The notes under the pieces were generated by a model. That model was not told the origin of the DNA. It was given only the letters and a program-made list of their open reading frames with translations, and searched no databases. The position numbers and the translations under genes were made by a program. DNA of 61,628 nt from Fusibacter sp. 3D3 (lineage in GTDB: Bacteria; Bacillota; Clostridia; Peptostreptococcales; Acidaminobacteraceae). The stretch covers positions 1 to 61,628 of the forward strand of contig NZ_BDHH01000009.1 of assembly GCF_001748365.1 (NCBI RefSeq). The letters are read 5' to 3'. Positions 7,251-15,155 of this stretch are shown in pieces. Position 1 is the stretch's first letter. Each line of letters opens with the position of its first letter.

Positions 7251-8558
7251 ATGGATAAAAGAATGCTAAATGAGCTTATTGGAAAAATGCCTAAGAAAAG
7301 TCTGATTGAAATGATAGAGATAATGATTCGTTTCAACAGTGCAGCGGAACAAGAACTGCTCGATTATTGTCAGAACCATGCTTTGTCAGAAAACAAAAAT
7401 ATGATTAATCAAAAGCAAATCCAAAAGCACTGGAGCAAAGCATATCGGATCATTGATAATTCGAATACTTATGGCGGCTGCAGTGAAGAGGATGAGGAAA
7501 CTGCATGTGATGAAATGGATGCCATTTTAAACTTAGTTAGGGAAAATATCGCATCTTGGGAATGTCGCAAGGAAGTTATAGATGGAATGTTAGAGCAAAT
7601 TGCTTTTGACAATAGCGGATTTACTGATATGCTGGTAGATTCAGCTATGGAAATCTGCAAGGATGAAATTGAAAAAGAGTACTTCGCTGATCATTTGGCG
7701 AGGATTGGCGGAAACTACTACAAAGGATTTGCAGCGTCTATTTTCAGAAGCCTTGGGAAAGAAGACAAATTTCTTGAAACTCAAAAAGCAAACTTGATAT
7801 ACGGTTCGGATTATTTGACACTGTCAAAGTACTATGAAAAAAAAGGACAAAAGGAGCAGGCTCTAAAAAATGCGTGGGAAGGTTTGGAGAAATGTCAGGG
7901 ACGAGTGGATGAGCTATGTATCTATTTATTTCGCATGTACAAAGGTGATGAACCAACACTTTGGAAGCTTTATGATATTGTAAAAAAGAAAAAACGAGAT
8001 TTAGATACGGTGACAGAGTTACTGTATGACTATTTTAAGAAGAACAATCATTATGAGAATCAAAAGAACATGCTTATTGAGCTGGTGCAATGTTGCGACA
8101 AAAGAGAAGTTGAAAAATGGTATAAGAAATGCAAGGCAGAATTGCAACCGAATGATTGGAATGAATATGAAACCCTAATATTAAGAAGTGTGAAGGATAA
8201 AAGTCTTTCAGAATATCTGAAGATTTGTCTTGCAAACAACAATAAAGCGGAGGTACTGGAAATACTGAAAAAGCAGTCAGGATTTGTTGGTTGGCATCAT
8301 TTAGATGAAGATCATCGCTTCAGCAAGAAATTGTCTAAGTTATATCCTGATGATATAGCCGAATTATATTGGAAAGAAGTAAAAATGAGCATGAATCAGC
8401 AGAATGAAAAGGGCTATAGACACGCTGTGTCTGTTTTGAAGGAAATACAGAAAATTATGAGAGGCAACAAACAGGTGGATGAGTGGAATAGAAAGTATGC
8501 AGAATTGCTGATGGAACATAAGAAAAAAAGACTTTTTATGAAAATATTAGATGAATAG
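7251..8558 (+). CDS. Helical-repeat protein, unknown function (SWIM-protein C-terminal-like)
   Basis: I do not recognise this protein with certainty. It is ~435 residues, soluble and strongly helical, with pairs of amphipathic helices reminiscent of TPR/ARM-like repeats (LTLSKYYEKKGQKEQALKNA). It has no signal peptide or catalytic motif. Its opening (MLNELIGKMPKKSLIEMI) and layout resemble the region after the zinc finger in SWIM-domain proteins. ATG 7251 is preferred over TTG 7230 because AGAGG at 7238-7242 is spaced correctly. The short ORF just upstream may be the severed N-terminus. Confidence 0.55.
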   Translation: MDKRMLNELIGKMPKKSLIEMIEIMIRFNSAAEQELLDYCQNHALSENKNMINQKQIQKHWSKAYRIIDNSNTYGGCSEEDEETACDEMDAILNLVRENIASWECRKEVIDGMLEQIAFDNSGFTDMLVDSAMEICKDEIEKEYFADHLARIGGNYYKGFAASIFRSLGKEDKFLETQKANLIYGSDYLTLSKYYEKKGQKEQALKNAWEGLEKCQGRVDELCIYLFRMYKGDEPTLWKLYDIVKKKKRDLDTVTELLYDYFKKNNHYENQKNMLIELVQCCDKREVEKWYKKCKAELQPNDWNEYETLILRSVKDKSLSEYLKICLANNNKAEVLEILKKQSGFVGWHHLDEDHRFSKKLSKLYPDDIAELYWKEVKMSMNQQNEKGYRHAVSVLKEIQKIMRGNKQVDEWNRKYAELLMEHKKKRLFMKILDE

Positions 8559-8679
8559 TTTTTAAAATTACACAATGAACTGTATATAAGTCGGAAGTTA
8601 TCAGGGCTTAAAATTGCAAATGTCAAAATTTTAGTATCTTAATAAATGTTGTATCTGTTGCCGTGTTAGATATTTGATA

Positions 8680-8829
8680 TCAAGCGGGACGCAACTTCAG
8701 ATTTAAAGATTCTAGGTATCCAAGACTCTGGATTGTACGAGTTCGGCTTTGCTTGCTGAAACGATCATAATAGCTTTCTTGAATGGCAAGGTAAATACCT
8801 TGTGGACGTTTGATTTTACGTAAGTACAT
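8680..8829 (-). pseudogene. IS1634-like transposase N-terminal fragment
   Basis: On the minus strand ATG at 8829 opens a 49-residue frame (MYLRKIKRPQGIYLAIQESY, then YDRFSKQSRTRTIQSLGYLE) ending at 8680. The pattern 'Y-D ... K-x-R-T-R-T-I-x-S-L-G-Y-L' is typical of the N-termini of IS1634/IS4-type transposases. The rest of the transposase is absent. It has a good AAGGAGG site and starts just after the shikimate kinase remnant stop. The 120 bases between 8559 and 8679 hold nothing I can identify. Confidence 0.55.
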
Positions 8830-8832
8830 AGG

Positions 8833-9348
8833 CTAAACCTCCTTGCCGTCAAGATGATATTCGATAATCAACGCATCGACTACAGCTTCCGGCTGTCGGC
8901 TCAACATATGGAAATGATGTTTAATGCCAGCGTAAACGGAACCATACCAAGTGAGGTCTTTGCTTATTTCTAATAGATAATGATTTCTGTTTTTGTTTTT
9001 ATAGGCATCATCTGTATAGATAACATCATTTTCGTCACTGAAAACAAGACGATCAAAAATGCTTTCAACTGAATCTGTTAATACGATGGGGAATATATCT
9101 GAGGAAGACAAGAGAGAATAAATCGGTTGTAGATAGGACAATGGCGTGATAGCGATAACTTTGTTGCCTTTATGAGAGCTGAGAGCATTGATAACTTCGC
9201 AACGGATTGTATCGCGTTCGCGAAGTGTTCTATTTGTTACAAAACTTTCCAATGTGGTATTGAGATTCTTTTTTACTTCTTCATCAAGATCGTAAAAATC
9301 ATAACTTAAACGTTGAGCAAGCAGCCTGCCAGCAACGGTTTTGCCCAC
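8833..9348 (-). pseudogene. Shikimate kinase-like P-loop kinase lacking its N-terminus
   Basis: About 171 residues similar to shikimate kinases: VGKTVAGRLLAQRLSYDFYD (end of the P-loop plus the DLDEEV substrate motif), then RERDTIRCEVINAL. The first P-loop residues (GxxG) and the preceding strand are missing. In the same frame upstream (S-K-S-Y-K-A-S-N) a TAG is met within 12 codons. The cut coincides with the hepT promoter on the opposite strand (9351-9379). The C-terminal half also departs from a standard AroK. Probably inactive. Confidence 0.6.
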
Positions 9349-9350
9349 GT

Positions 9351-9379
9351 TTGACGCTTTGTAAGATTTAGACTATAAT
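9351..9379 (+). promoter_or_regulatory. hepT promoter (near consensus)
   Basis: TTGACG (9351-9356), a 17-base gap, then TATAAT (9374-9379), about 30 bases before the hepT start. This strong promoter replaces the 5' end of the shikimate kinase gene on the other strand, marking the left join of the hepT-mntA insertion. Confidence 0.75.
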
Positions 9380-9409
9380 CAAGGCAAAAGCATAATAGAG
9401 GTAAATGAT

Positions 9410-9820
9410 ATGGATGTGAGATGGAAACAGAGATATAGCAGCTATAAAAAGGCTTTTTCTCAGTTGAAAGAAGCAATTGAACTTATGAATCAAAGGTCCT
9501 TGTCATATCTTGAAAAGCAGGGGGTTATTCAAGCCTTTGAATTCACACATGAATTGTCATGGAATATGATGAAAGATTTTTTAGAATTTAGGGGTAATAC
9601 AGGCATATATGGGTCGAGAGATGCAACGCGACAAGCCTTTAAGTATGAACTTCTTTCAGATGGTGACATTTGGATGAATATGATTAAGAGTCGTAATTTG
9701 ACAAGTCATACGTATGATGAATCAACTGTTGACGAAATTATAGGACTGATAAGTAAACATTATTTGACAGCTTTTATAGGCTTAGAAGATACTTTTTCAA
9801 ATTTATTGGATTTGGAGTGA
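9410..9820 (+). CDS. hepT: HEPN-domain toxin, HepT (HI0074) type
   Basis: This 136-residue all-helical HEPN protein is of the kind paired with MNT nucleotidyltransferases (AFEFTHELSWNMMKDFLEF). The catalytic RX4HXY motif of HEPN ribonuclease toxins is intact as RNLTSHTY (residues ~105-112). A second conserved patch, YGSRDATRQAF, is present. Known HepT toxins are neutralised when MntA adds AMP groups to the tyrosine of this motif. The partner gene directly downstream is truncated, so this toxin appears to lack its own antitoxin. Confidence 0.85.
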   Translation: MDVRWKQRYSSYKKAFSQLKEAIELMNQRSLSYLEKQGVIQAFEFTHELSWNMMKDFLEFRGNTGIYGSRDATRQAFKYELLSDGDIWMNMIKSRNLTSHTYDESTVDEIIGLISKHYLTAFIGLEDTFSNLLDLE

Positions 9821-9821
9821 G

Positions 9822-9947
9822 ATGATGTATGGATTAAAAGAGAGCGTCATATTAGCAATACAGCAAGTATGCACTCAATTTCCTCAAATTGAGAAAGCGA
9901 TTTTATACGGTTCGAGGGCAAAGGGAAATAAATCTTTGGGTGTCTGA
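9822..9947 (+). pseudogene. mntA: MNT-domain nucleotidyltransferase antitoxin (MntA), truncated
   Basis: Starting at ATG 9822, two bases after hepT, it encodes 41 residues: ESVILAIQQVCTQFPQIEKA and ILYGSRAKGNKSL. The GSRAKG motif of minimal nucleotidyltransferases is present, but the downstream DxD metal-binding residues are gone. The frame ends inside the GGGTGTCTGACACCC element (its TGA is the stop). The antitoxin cannot be active. Confidence 0.8.
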
Positions 9948-9965
9948 CACCCAAAGGGGAAATTT
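9938..9965 (+). repeat. GGGTGTCNGACACC-type short element, copy 4 (breaks mntA)
   Basis: A perfect palindrome, GGGTGTCTGACACCC, is followed by AAAGGGGAAATTT. It lies exactly at the end of homology of mntA and supplies its stop codon. Confidence 0.8.
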
Positions 9966-9995
9966 CAGATTTTCATAGTTTATAAGTCTAACATG

Positions 9996-10041
9996 AGGCG
10001 CTCATGCAAAACGGTATCTTAATTGTTTTGTTTGAGCGCCT
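9996..10041. other. Hairpin at 3' end of the histidine kinase gene
   Basis: AGGCGCTCATGCAAAAC (9996-10012) pairs with 10025-10041 over 17 positions with two mismatches. It overlaps the stop codon of the kinase gene. No T-run follows on the minus strand, so it may be a mRNA-protecting or attenuating stem rather than a simple intrinsic terminator. Confidence 0.55.
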
Positions 10042-11974
10042 ATACTGTAAAATGGCTGTGTTGCGCCAACCTTATCGGCAAAGAGACCTCTGCATGAAAG
10101 CCCTTTTCATCGGCATACATATTGATGACGCCATCATACCGCTCAACGGTTTCTAAGACGGAGGAAATGCCAAGTCCAAGGCCGTTTCGCTTGGAGGATA
10201 AGTAGCTTCCGCCTCTGATTTTGAGTTCGCCACTAAAACTGTTGTCCACAACAAATTCAAGCTGACAGTCCTGTGCCCGCCCTGCAATAAAGATTGTCTT
10301 ATCTCCAGTTTGCTGACGCTGACAGGCTTCCACCGCATTTTCCATCAGGTTTCCAAGAAGACCGCAAAGATCGACAATTGGAAAATTCAGCACTTCAGGT
10401 AGAGAAAGCCTTGCACGGAACTGGATACCAGAAGATCGTGCAAGATTGCTGTAATACTGCACCAGCGCATCCAGCTCGATGTTGTCGGTCAAACGCCCAA
10501 GTCGTGTCCCCTCATTAATTTCTGTAATACCACGGATATAGTTTTCCAGTGCCTCGTAGCGCCCTTCTCCAGCGAGTGTCATGAGCGTGCGTAAATGATG
10601 ACGGAAGTCATGACGCAGCTTGGCGCTTTCCTCCACCTTCTGGTTCATTTGTCGCAGATGCTCCACTTGCATGGTAAGCTGGCGTTTCATCTGCCTTTGC
10701 TCCTCAGCAAAGACTAGGCTGTGCCGGTATCCCATGGTGATTTCATAGCCAAGCACCACGCCGATTGCGATCACTAGACTCAGGCTGCCCCATTCTTGAA
10801 ACCAGCCGCCCAAAACGGGTTCGTAGTTCGGTAGGAGGCGATCCCAGACAAAGGCACAGGCATAGATGATATTCGCACAGAGCAGAATCATTGCTTTCGT
10901 GTTATTTTGGCGTACCGCTAGAGCGGCAGTAAACAGCAGATAGACCGCTGTGAGCAGTTTGAAGCCGAAAACCATATTGGAAAAGGCATGCATCATCGGA
11001 AGTGTCAGCTTTGTAGCAAATAATCCGTAAAAGAGTGCCAGTACACAAATCGCCCCTGCTAGAGATCCGCTGATTATAGGTGCAATGCCTTTGGTATCGC
11101 AGATGCGATTTTGCAAAAGCACAACCAACAGTGTCACTAGGTAGCCGCTGGCCAGTTCAATGGCATACCAAGGCTGAATTGGCAGCGCCAAAATACCATG
11201 TGCCACAGAAGATGAGGTAAATACTGCGGTCGTTAAATAGAGCAGAAAAAAGAGCCAGATATTGTGCCTGAGGTGGGTACGAATAGCAAGATAAAAAGTA
11301 AAAATAGCAAATATCAGTGTTGCTATGACTACGATCAGCGCAATCCCAAAACGCAATCCCCGGATCGTGTAAACATTCAGTGGCTCGCCAAAGGCAGGTG
11401 GATAGACCATACCACTGTATATCCAAGAGTGGTTGCTGACAGTTAATAGAAGTGTTACCTTACCAGAGGCTTCAAAGGTGATCACACGGCATTGGGTCTG
11501 GTCCTGATAGGCTTCTGAATTGGGCTCTCCCATCTGCAACTTCAGCCGATCATTCACGTAAAACCGATAAGAGGCGTAGATTTCGGGAAGCTCAAGCGCA
11601 TAGGTGTGTACTTCCTCAGGCAAATACAAGGTTAAGGCATAGCTTGCACTGCCGTGGGGGGAACGCTTGGGGTTGCCCATGGCAAAATTGTACAGTTCGC
11701 CGATGGATAGATACTTGTAATTGTCCCCCTGCTGTTTTAAGGTTTCTGGTGTCAGCAGCCGATCTGAATAATAGCGCCAGCCATCTTTCAGGTAGCGGAT
11801 GGGGGTGTCTGTCCAATCAGATTTTGAAACATACAGTGCACCGGTAATGGCTTGGGGCGCAGCTTTTGTGTATTTGTTGTCAAAGTGGTATAAAGCGAGA
11901 AAAAGAGCGGAGGAAAGCGCAACTATGAGGAGTAGTGCCAAAGATCGCCGTATTACAAAGGGTTTTTTATCCAT
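10040..11974 (-). CDS. 7TM sensor histidine kinase with GHKL ATPase domain
   Basis: This 644-residue membrane kinase should phosphorylate the LytTR regulator encoded upstream in the operon. One N-terminal membrane helix (~14-32) leads to an extracellular region (~40-205) and then a block of about seven hydrophobic helices (~210-415). A coiled coil follows, then the H-box [10 protein letters not shown] (His near residue 455), N-box [11 protein letters not shown] (~541) and G-box [10 protein letters not shown] (~597). The layout resembles 7TMR-DISM sensors fused to an AgrC/CitA-like kinase. ATG 11974 is chosen because AGGAGGA precedes it ideally. The start overlaps the upstream gene by eight bases. 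Confidence 0.88.
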   Translation of the reverse strand: MDKKPFVIRRSLALLLIVALSSALFLALYHFDNKYTKAAPQAITGALYVSKSDWTDTPIRYLKDGWRYYSDRLLTPETLKQQGDNYKYLSIGELYNFAMGNPKRSPHGSASYALTLYLPEEVHTYALELPEIYASYRFYVNDRLKLQMGEPNSEAYQDQTQCRVITFEASGKVTLLLTVSNHSWIYSGMVYPPAFGEPLNVYTIRGLRFGIALIVVIATLIFAIFTFYLAIRTHLRHNIWLFFLLYLTTAVFTSSSVAHGILALPIQPWYAIELASGYLVTLLVVLLQNRICDTKGIAPIISGSLAGAICVLALFYGLFATKLTLPMMHAFSNMVFGFKLLTAVYLLFTAALAVRQNNTKAMILLCANIIYACAFVWDRLLPNYEPVLGGWFQEWGSLSLVIAIGVVLGYEITMGYRHSLVFAEEQRQMKRQLTMQVEHLRQMNQKVEESAKLRHDFRHHLRTLMTLAGEGRYEALENYIRGITEINEGTRLGRLTDNIELDALVQYYSNLARSSGIQFRARLSLPEVLNFPIVDLCGLLGNLMENAVEACQRQQTGDKTIFIAGRAQDCQLEFVVDNSFSGELKIRGGSYLSSKRNGLGLGISSVLETVERYDGVINMYADEKGFHAEVSLPIRLAQHSHFTV

Positions 11975-13775
11975 GGCGGATCCTCCTGAAAAATGCAATG
12001 CCTCCTGTCGCTAAAATGAATCCACTTGCTATGGGAAATAGGGGCGGCGTAATGTTTCTAGCCTCTTGGGGCTTCAATTGTTCCGTAATGGTATAAGTGC
12101 CTGCCGTATCTACTGGAAAGCGTAGAAGATCGCCATCATAGGAAACCTCTGTAATTTTCTTATCACCATCACCCTTAATGATGATATCCGTATTTTTCCA
12201 CTGTGGCCTATATTGAAGTCGCAATATCGTTCCCGAAAGTTGCGTAATGGATTTGCCTGAAATCTTTACTGTAAGCGCAATCTGATTGCTTTCTGGCTGG
12301 GTCAGTTTGACGGTCAGTGTATCTGAATCTGACAAATTGAGTGCTAAAAGGAGCTCGCTTGGAATGCTGACGGTTAGATTACCAGAACCAAACACGACAC
12401 TTTTTGTTTCGCTGCAGAGATCCTTTAGGCGCAAGCCAGAGATGACCGTTTGGTCTGGCGAATAGGATTCTATAACTGTAGCAGATGTGGTAGCAGATGC
12501 CGCGGATGTAGGCTTTTTCTCAGAGCTTGTAGGGTTGCCGTCTGGTATTGGGGTGATCACCGCTTGGAAGTTCTCTTTCAGCTGCGGGACTGTATCGTTT
12601 TTCTGCACAGAGGCAGAAGACGTGATTTCGGCTTCCTGTGAAAACAAGGTATCTGAAAATACTGGTGCTGCCGATTCGATTTCTATGGCAGAAGCCTCAG
12701 GAGCGGGTTTAACGGGTTCTGTAATTTGAATCGGTGTAGCTGTTTCGAAGACAGAATTGTCCAGTGAAGACGTAGAGGTCAAGATATGCTCATTGTCATC
12801 TTTTTTGGCATTATAGGGCATTTGCGGTACAGGTAGAGCGGGTTGTGTAGGTGGTGCAGGTGAATCTGGCGACACAGGTGAATCTGGTGACACAGGCGAA
12901 TCTGGTAGCACGGGTGAATCTGTTGGCGCAGGTTGGGTGCCTGTTCCCGAACCCTGGCCGTTTACGTCGCCGCCATCCCGATCGCCGCTGGCATAATCTA
13001 AGATGCTCAGTTCGCCGTTATATTGAAAACTTAGAACCCCTGTTTGCCCTCCAGGATAGGTTACTTTAAGCTCGTAAAGGCTTTCGTGGGTAAGAACATT
13101 TTGGGAAAGTTGGAGGCCGTCGGAGATCAACAAGAAACCATCGCTTAAGCTGGTCCATGCGCCATCATCCTGCCGTAACCATACGACAAATTCATCCAGC
13201 TGTTCCGCCTGCGTAGCAGAAAGCACCCACGGGAAATGCAGAAAGCCACGCCCAGCGACGCAGCAATTAATATCAGGCTCACCTATAACCTGAATGGAAA
13301 CCGCACAAAGTTGCTTAGGTAAAGAAACACCATCTGCTAACGTATATTCTGTGCCGAGAACGGGGGATGTAAAAGCATAGTAAACGCCAGCTGTGGAGGT
13401 ATCTACGGCATCTATATTCCATTTTCCAGAAATCAGGTCGTGATAATTGTTTTCCGCGTCATAGCTGGAAAAGCCCATGACGGAAGAAGCAAACCAATTG
13501 GAAAGCATCTCTTGTGTAGTTCCGACAGCAAAAGCCACGGCATCCGTTCGGGTGGGCTCATCAAAGTAGGTCAATGTTATGGCGGAAGATGTTACGGTAT
13601 GCACGGGCGTGCTTTTATCTATAAGAGGCTCTGCATGAGCATTGCTTTCGGCATCGGTAACAGGCTCTGTGGTTTCGGCAGGTTTAACGAGTGCCGCCTC
13701 CGTTGCCAGCACAGGCGGTGCAAGTGCTATGCAAAGTAGCACGACGGTTAAAATCAGTACAAGGTGCTTATTCAT
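11967..13775 (-). CDS. Secreted, membrane-anchored surface protein of unknown function
   Basis: This 602-residue protein has a signal peptide (MNKHLVLILTVVLLCIALAP, cleavage near APPVLA) and an ordered N-terminal part (~50-265). A Pro/Ser/Asp-rich spacer with a DSPVSP tandem repeat follows (~280-310), then a low-complexity Ser/Thr stretch. A beta-rich domain (~440-570) precedes a C-terminal membrane helix (FPIASGFILATGGIAFF) with a basic tail. No LPxTG is seen. Part of the N-terminal domain (W-N-I-D ... AGVYYAF ... VLG-x-x-Y-x-L-x-D-GVSLP) resembles residues ~115-170 of the giant SLH protein across the divergent promoter. Sitting between regulator and kinase, it may be a sensor partner or an output; this is inference. 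Confidence 0.7.
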   Translation of the reverse strand: MNKHLVLILTVVLLCIALAPPVLATEAALVKPAETTEPVTDAESNAHAEPLIDKSTPVHTVTSSAITLTYFDEPTRTDAVAFAVGTTQEMLSNWFASSVMGFSSYDAENNYHDLISGKWNIDAVDTSTAGVYYAFTSPVLGTEYTLADGVSLPKQLCAVSIQVIGEPDINCCVAGRGFLHFPWVLSATQAEQLDEFVVWLRQDDGAWTSLSDGFLLISDGLQLSQNVLTHESLYELKVTYPGGQTGVLSFQYNGELSILDYASGDRDGGDVNGQGSGTGTQPAPTDSPVLPDSPVSPDSPVSPDSPAPPTQPALPVPQMPYNAKKDDNEHILTSTSSLDNSVFETATPIQITEPVKPAPEASAIEIESAAPVFSDTLFSQEAEITSSASVQKNDTVPQLKENFQAVITPIPDGNPTSSEKKPTSAASATTSATVIESYSPDQTVISGLRLKDLCSETKSVVFGSGNLTVSIPSELLLALNLSDSDTLTVKLTQPESNQIALTVKISGKSITQLSGTILRLQYRPQWKNTDIIIKGDGDKKITEVSYDGDLLRFPVDTAGTYTITEQLKPQEARNITPPLFPIASGFILATGGIAFFRRIRHG

Positions 13776-14496
13776 AGGCGTTCCCTCGCAGCGAACCAGC
13801 AGAAAGACTCAGACGCTGCCTCTGTACATGACGTTGTAGGCGCCTGCTGACGGGCAGCTGCTCCCCTTTTTTCAGGATGAGATGATCATTACTAAGCTCT
13901 CGCACCTCGTTTAGGTTGACCACAATGCCTTTAAAGCACGACATAAATTGCGGATAAGCCGTCAGTTGCTTAGAAAGTTCCAAAAAAGTCCCACATACTG
14001 GAATGACGCAATCCTTTAAATGGATACAAGCGGAACGGTTCTGATAATCGGCATAAAGAATGCGGCTTAGATCAATTTCCAACTGTTGATGCTTTGTAGT
14101 GACTGTGATGGTGAGCATGTTCTGCGATTCTGTAATTTTGCAGTACTGCAGTGCCCTTGAGAGTTTTTCAAGTGTAGCTGGCTTGATGATGTAATCTGCC
14201 GCTCGGACATCATAGCTTTTTACACCGAATTCCGAGCTGGTGGTGAGGAAAATAAGGTTGAGATCCTCATCAAGCTGTCTCAGCTTCAATGCGCAGTCTA
14301 CCCCGTTTTCGCTGTTCAGGAAGATATCCATAAAGACAACATCATAGCGGCCTAGTATGTAGCCCTCTAGGAGTTCACTGCCACTGTGAAATGTTTTGAT
14401 TTCTATTGTCTGTTGGTGATTGGCTTCATATTGTTTCAAAAGACTGCGAAGAATTTCACATTCAGTAGCCATATCGTCTACAATTGCCACATTCAT
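13768..14496 (-). CDS. LytTR-family response regulator
   Basis: This 242-residue response regulator has a receiver domain (acidic DD at residues 7-8, phosphoacceptor Asp in VVFMDIFLN near 56, T/S in FLTTSS, Lys in IIKPATLEK) and a C-terminal LytTR DNA-binding domain (~130-235; FKGIVVNLNEVRELSNDHLI). It is the first gene of the minus-strand operon regulator-surface protein-kinase, overlapping the next gene by eight bases. Its likely targets include the repeat pair in its own promoter region. Confidence 0.9.
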   Translation of the reverse strand: MNVAIVDDMATECEILRSLLKQYEANHQQTIEIKTFHSGSELLEGYILGRYDVVFMDIFLNSENGVDCALKLRQLDEDLNLIFLTTSSEFGVKSYDVRAADYIIKPATLEKLSRALQYCKITESQNMLTITVTTKHQQLEIDLSRILYADYQNRSACIHLKDCVIPVCGTFLELSKQLTAYPQFMSCFKGIVVNLNEVRELSNDHLILKKGEQLPVSRRLQRHVQRQRLSLSAGSLRGNAYE

Positions 14497-14533
14497 TTAA
14501 AATTACCCCTTTACATACAACTATCCAGTCAAT

Positions 14534-14590
14534 ATTATACCATATATTTTAGATAAAAAATAACCGCTTGTGCAGATTTTCTACCGCTTG
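14534..14590 (-). promoter_or_regulatory. Candidate LytTR operator and promoter of the regulator operon
   Basis: On the minus strand CAAGCGGT occurs twice as direct repeats 20 bases apart (14590-14583 and 14570-14563). After a weak -35 region comes TATAAT (14539-14534). LytTR proteins of the AgrA type bind two ~9-base direct repeats about two helical turns apart just upstream of a weak -35, which is the layout here. The site lies between the divergent transcription units, so it could control both. Confidence 0.55.
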
Positions 14591-14743
14591 ATCATAGCCT
14601 ATTGATAAAAGCTGGACCAAATGCTATTTTAAATAAAAATGCTTTTAAACTCATTATTAGGCGCAATTATAGAGATTGCGTGTTAATTCAAAAAACACGT
14701 TTGGATTATTTAGAGGCTATTGTAGAGGGAAGGAGGCGGTTAC

Positions 14744-15127
14744 GTGAATGTTGCATTGTGTGCGGCATTTTTGGAAGAGGATGTCTGGGAAAACCGTCTG
14801 ATGGCGGCTATTTTTCCGCATAGAGTAGAACTTACAGAATGTAACAGTGCCACGGGCCTACTGCCCTTGCTAGAGCTGAAGTCATTTTCTTTTTTAGTTG
14901 TTGCATTAAACGGTGTGGCTGGAGTGGAATCAGTACGACAGATCCGAAAAAAAGCACCTCATGTGCCCCTTCTTTGGATTTCAGACGAGGATTACAGTTT
15001 GCTTGGCTATCAATATCATGTGAGTAATTTTTTATGCAAACCCGTATCCGATGCACAGCTCAGAGAAGCGGTAACAGGATGTCTTAGATTTTTAGAAAAA
15101 GAAGAGAGCGAAGCAATGCCGTATTAA
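14744..15127 (+). CDS. Stand-alone pseudo-receiver protein
   Basis: This 127-residue protein has the fold pattern of a response-regulator receiver and no output domain. It resembles the N-terminal half of the LytTR regulator encoded divergently (MNVA.... opening; FLCKP matching IIKPA). The phosphorylation chemistry is lost: the acidic pair is replaced (MNVALCAAFLEED) and the phosphoacceptor strand reads FLVVALNGV instead of VVFMDIFLN. The GTG at 14744 is chosen for the AAGGAGGCGG seven bases upstream. It is followed after 28 bases by the giant SLH gene, likely in one operon. It may act as a binding partner or decoy. Confidence 0.65.
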   Translation: MNVALCAAFLEEDVWENRLMAAIFPHRVELTECNSATGLLPLLELKSFSFLVVALNGVAGVESVRQIRKKAPHVPLLWISDEDYSLLGYQYHVSNFLCKPVSDAQLREAVTGCLRFLEKEESEAMPY

Positions 15128-15155
15128 GAAAGGGCATTGAGCGATGGAGGAGCTT

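Noticed and set aside
14602-14823. Open frame of 73 codons before the pseudo-receiver.
   Set aside because: It overlaps the pseudo-receiver in another frame, has no ribosome binding site, and covers the promoter region.
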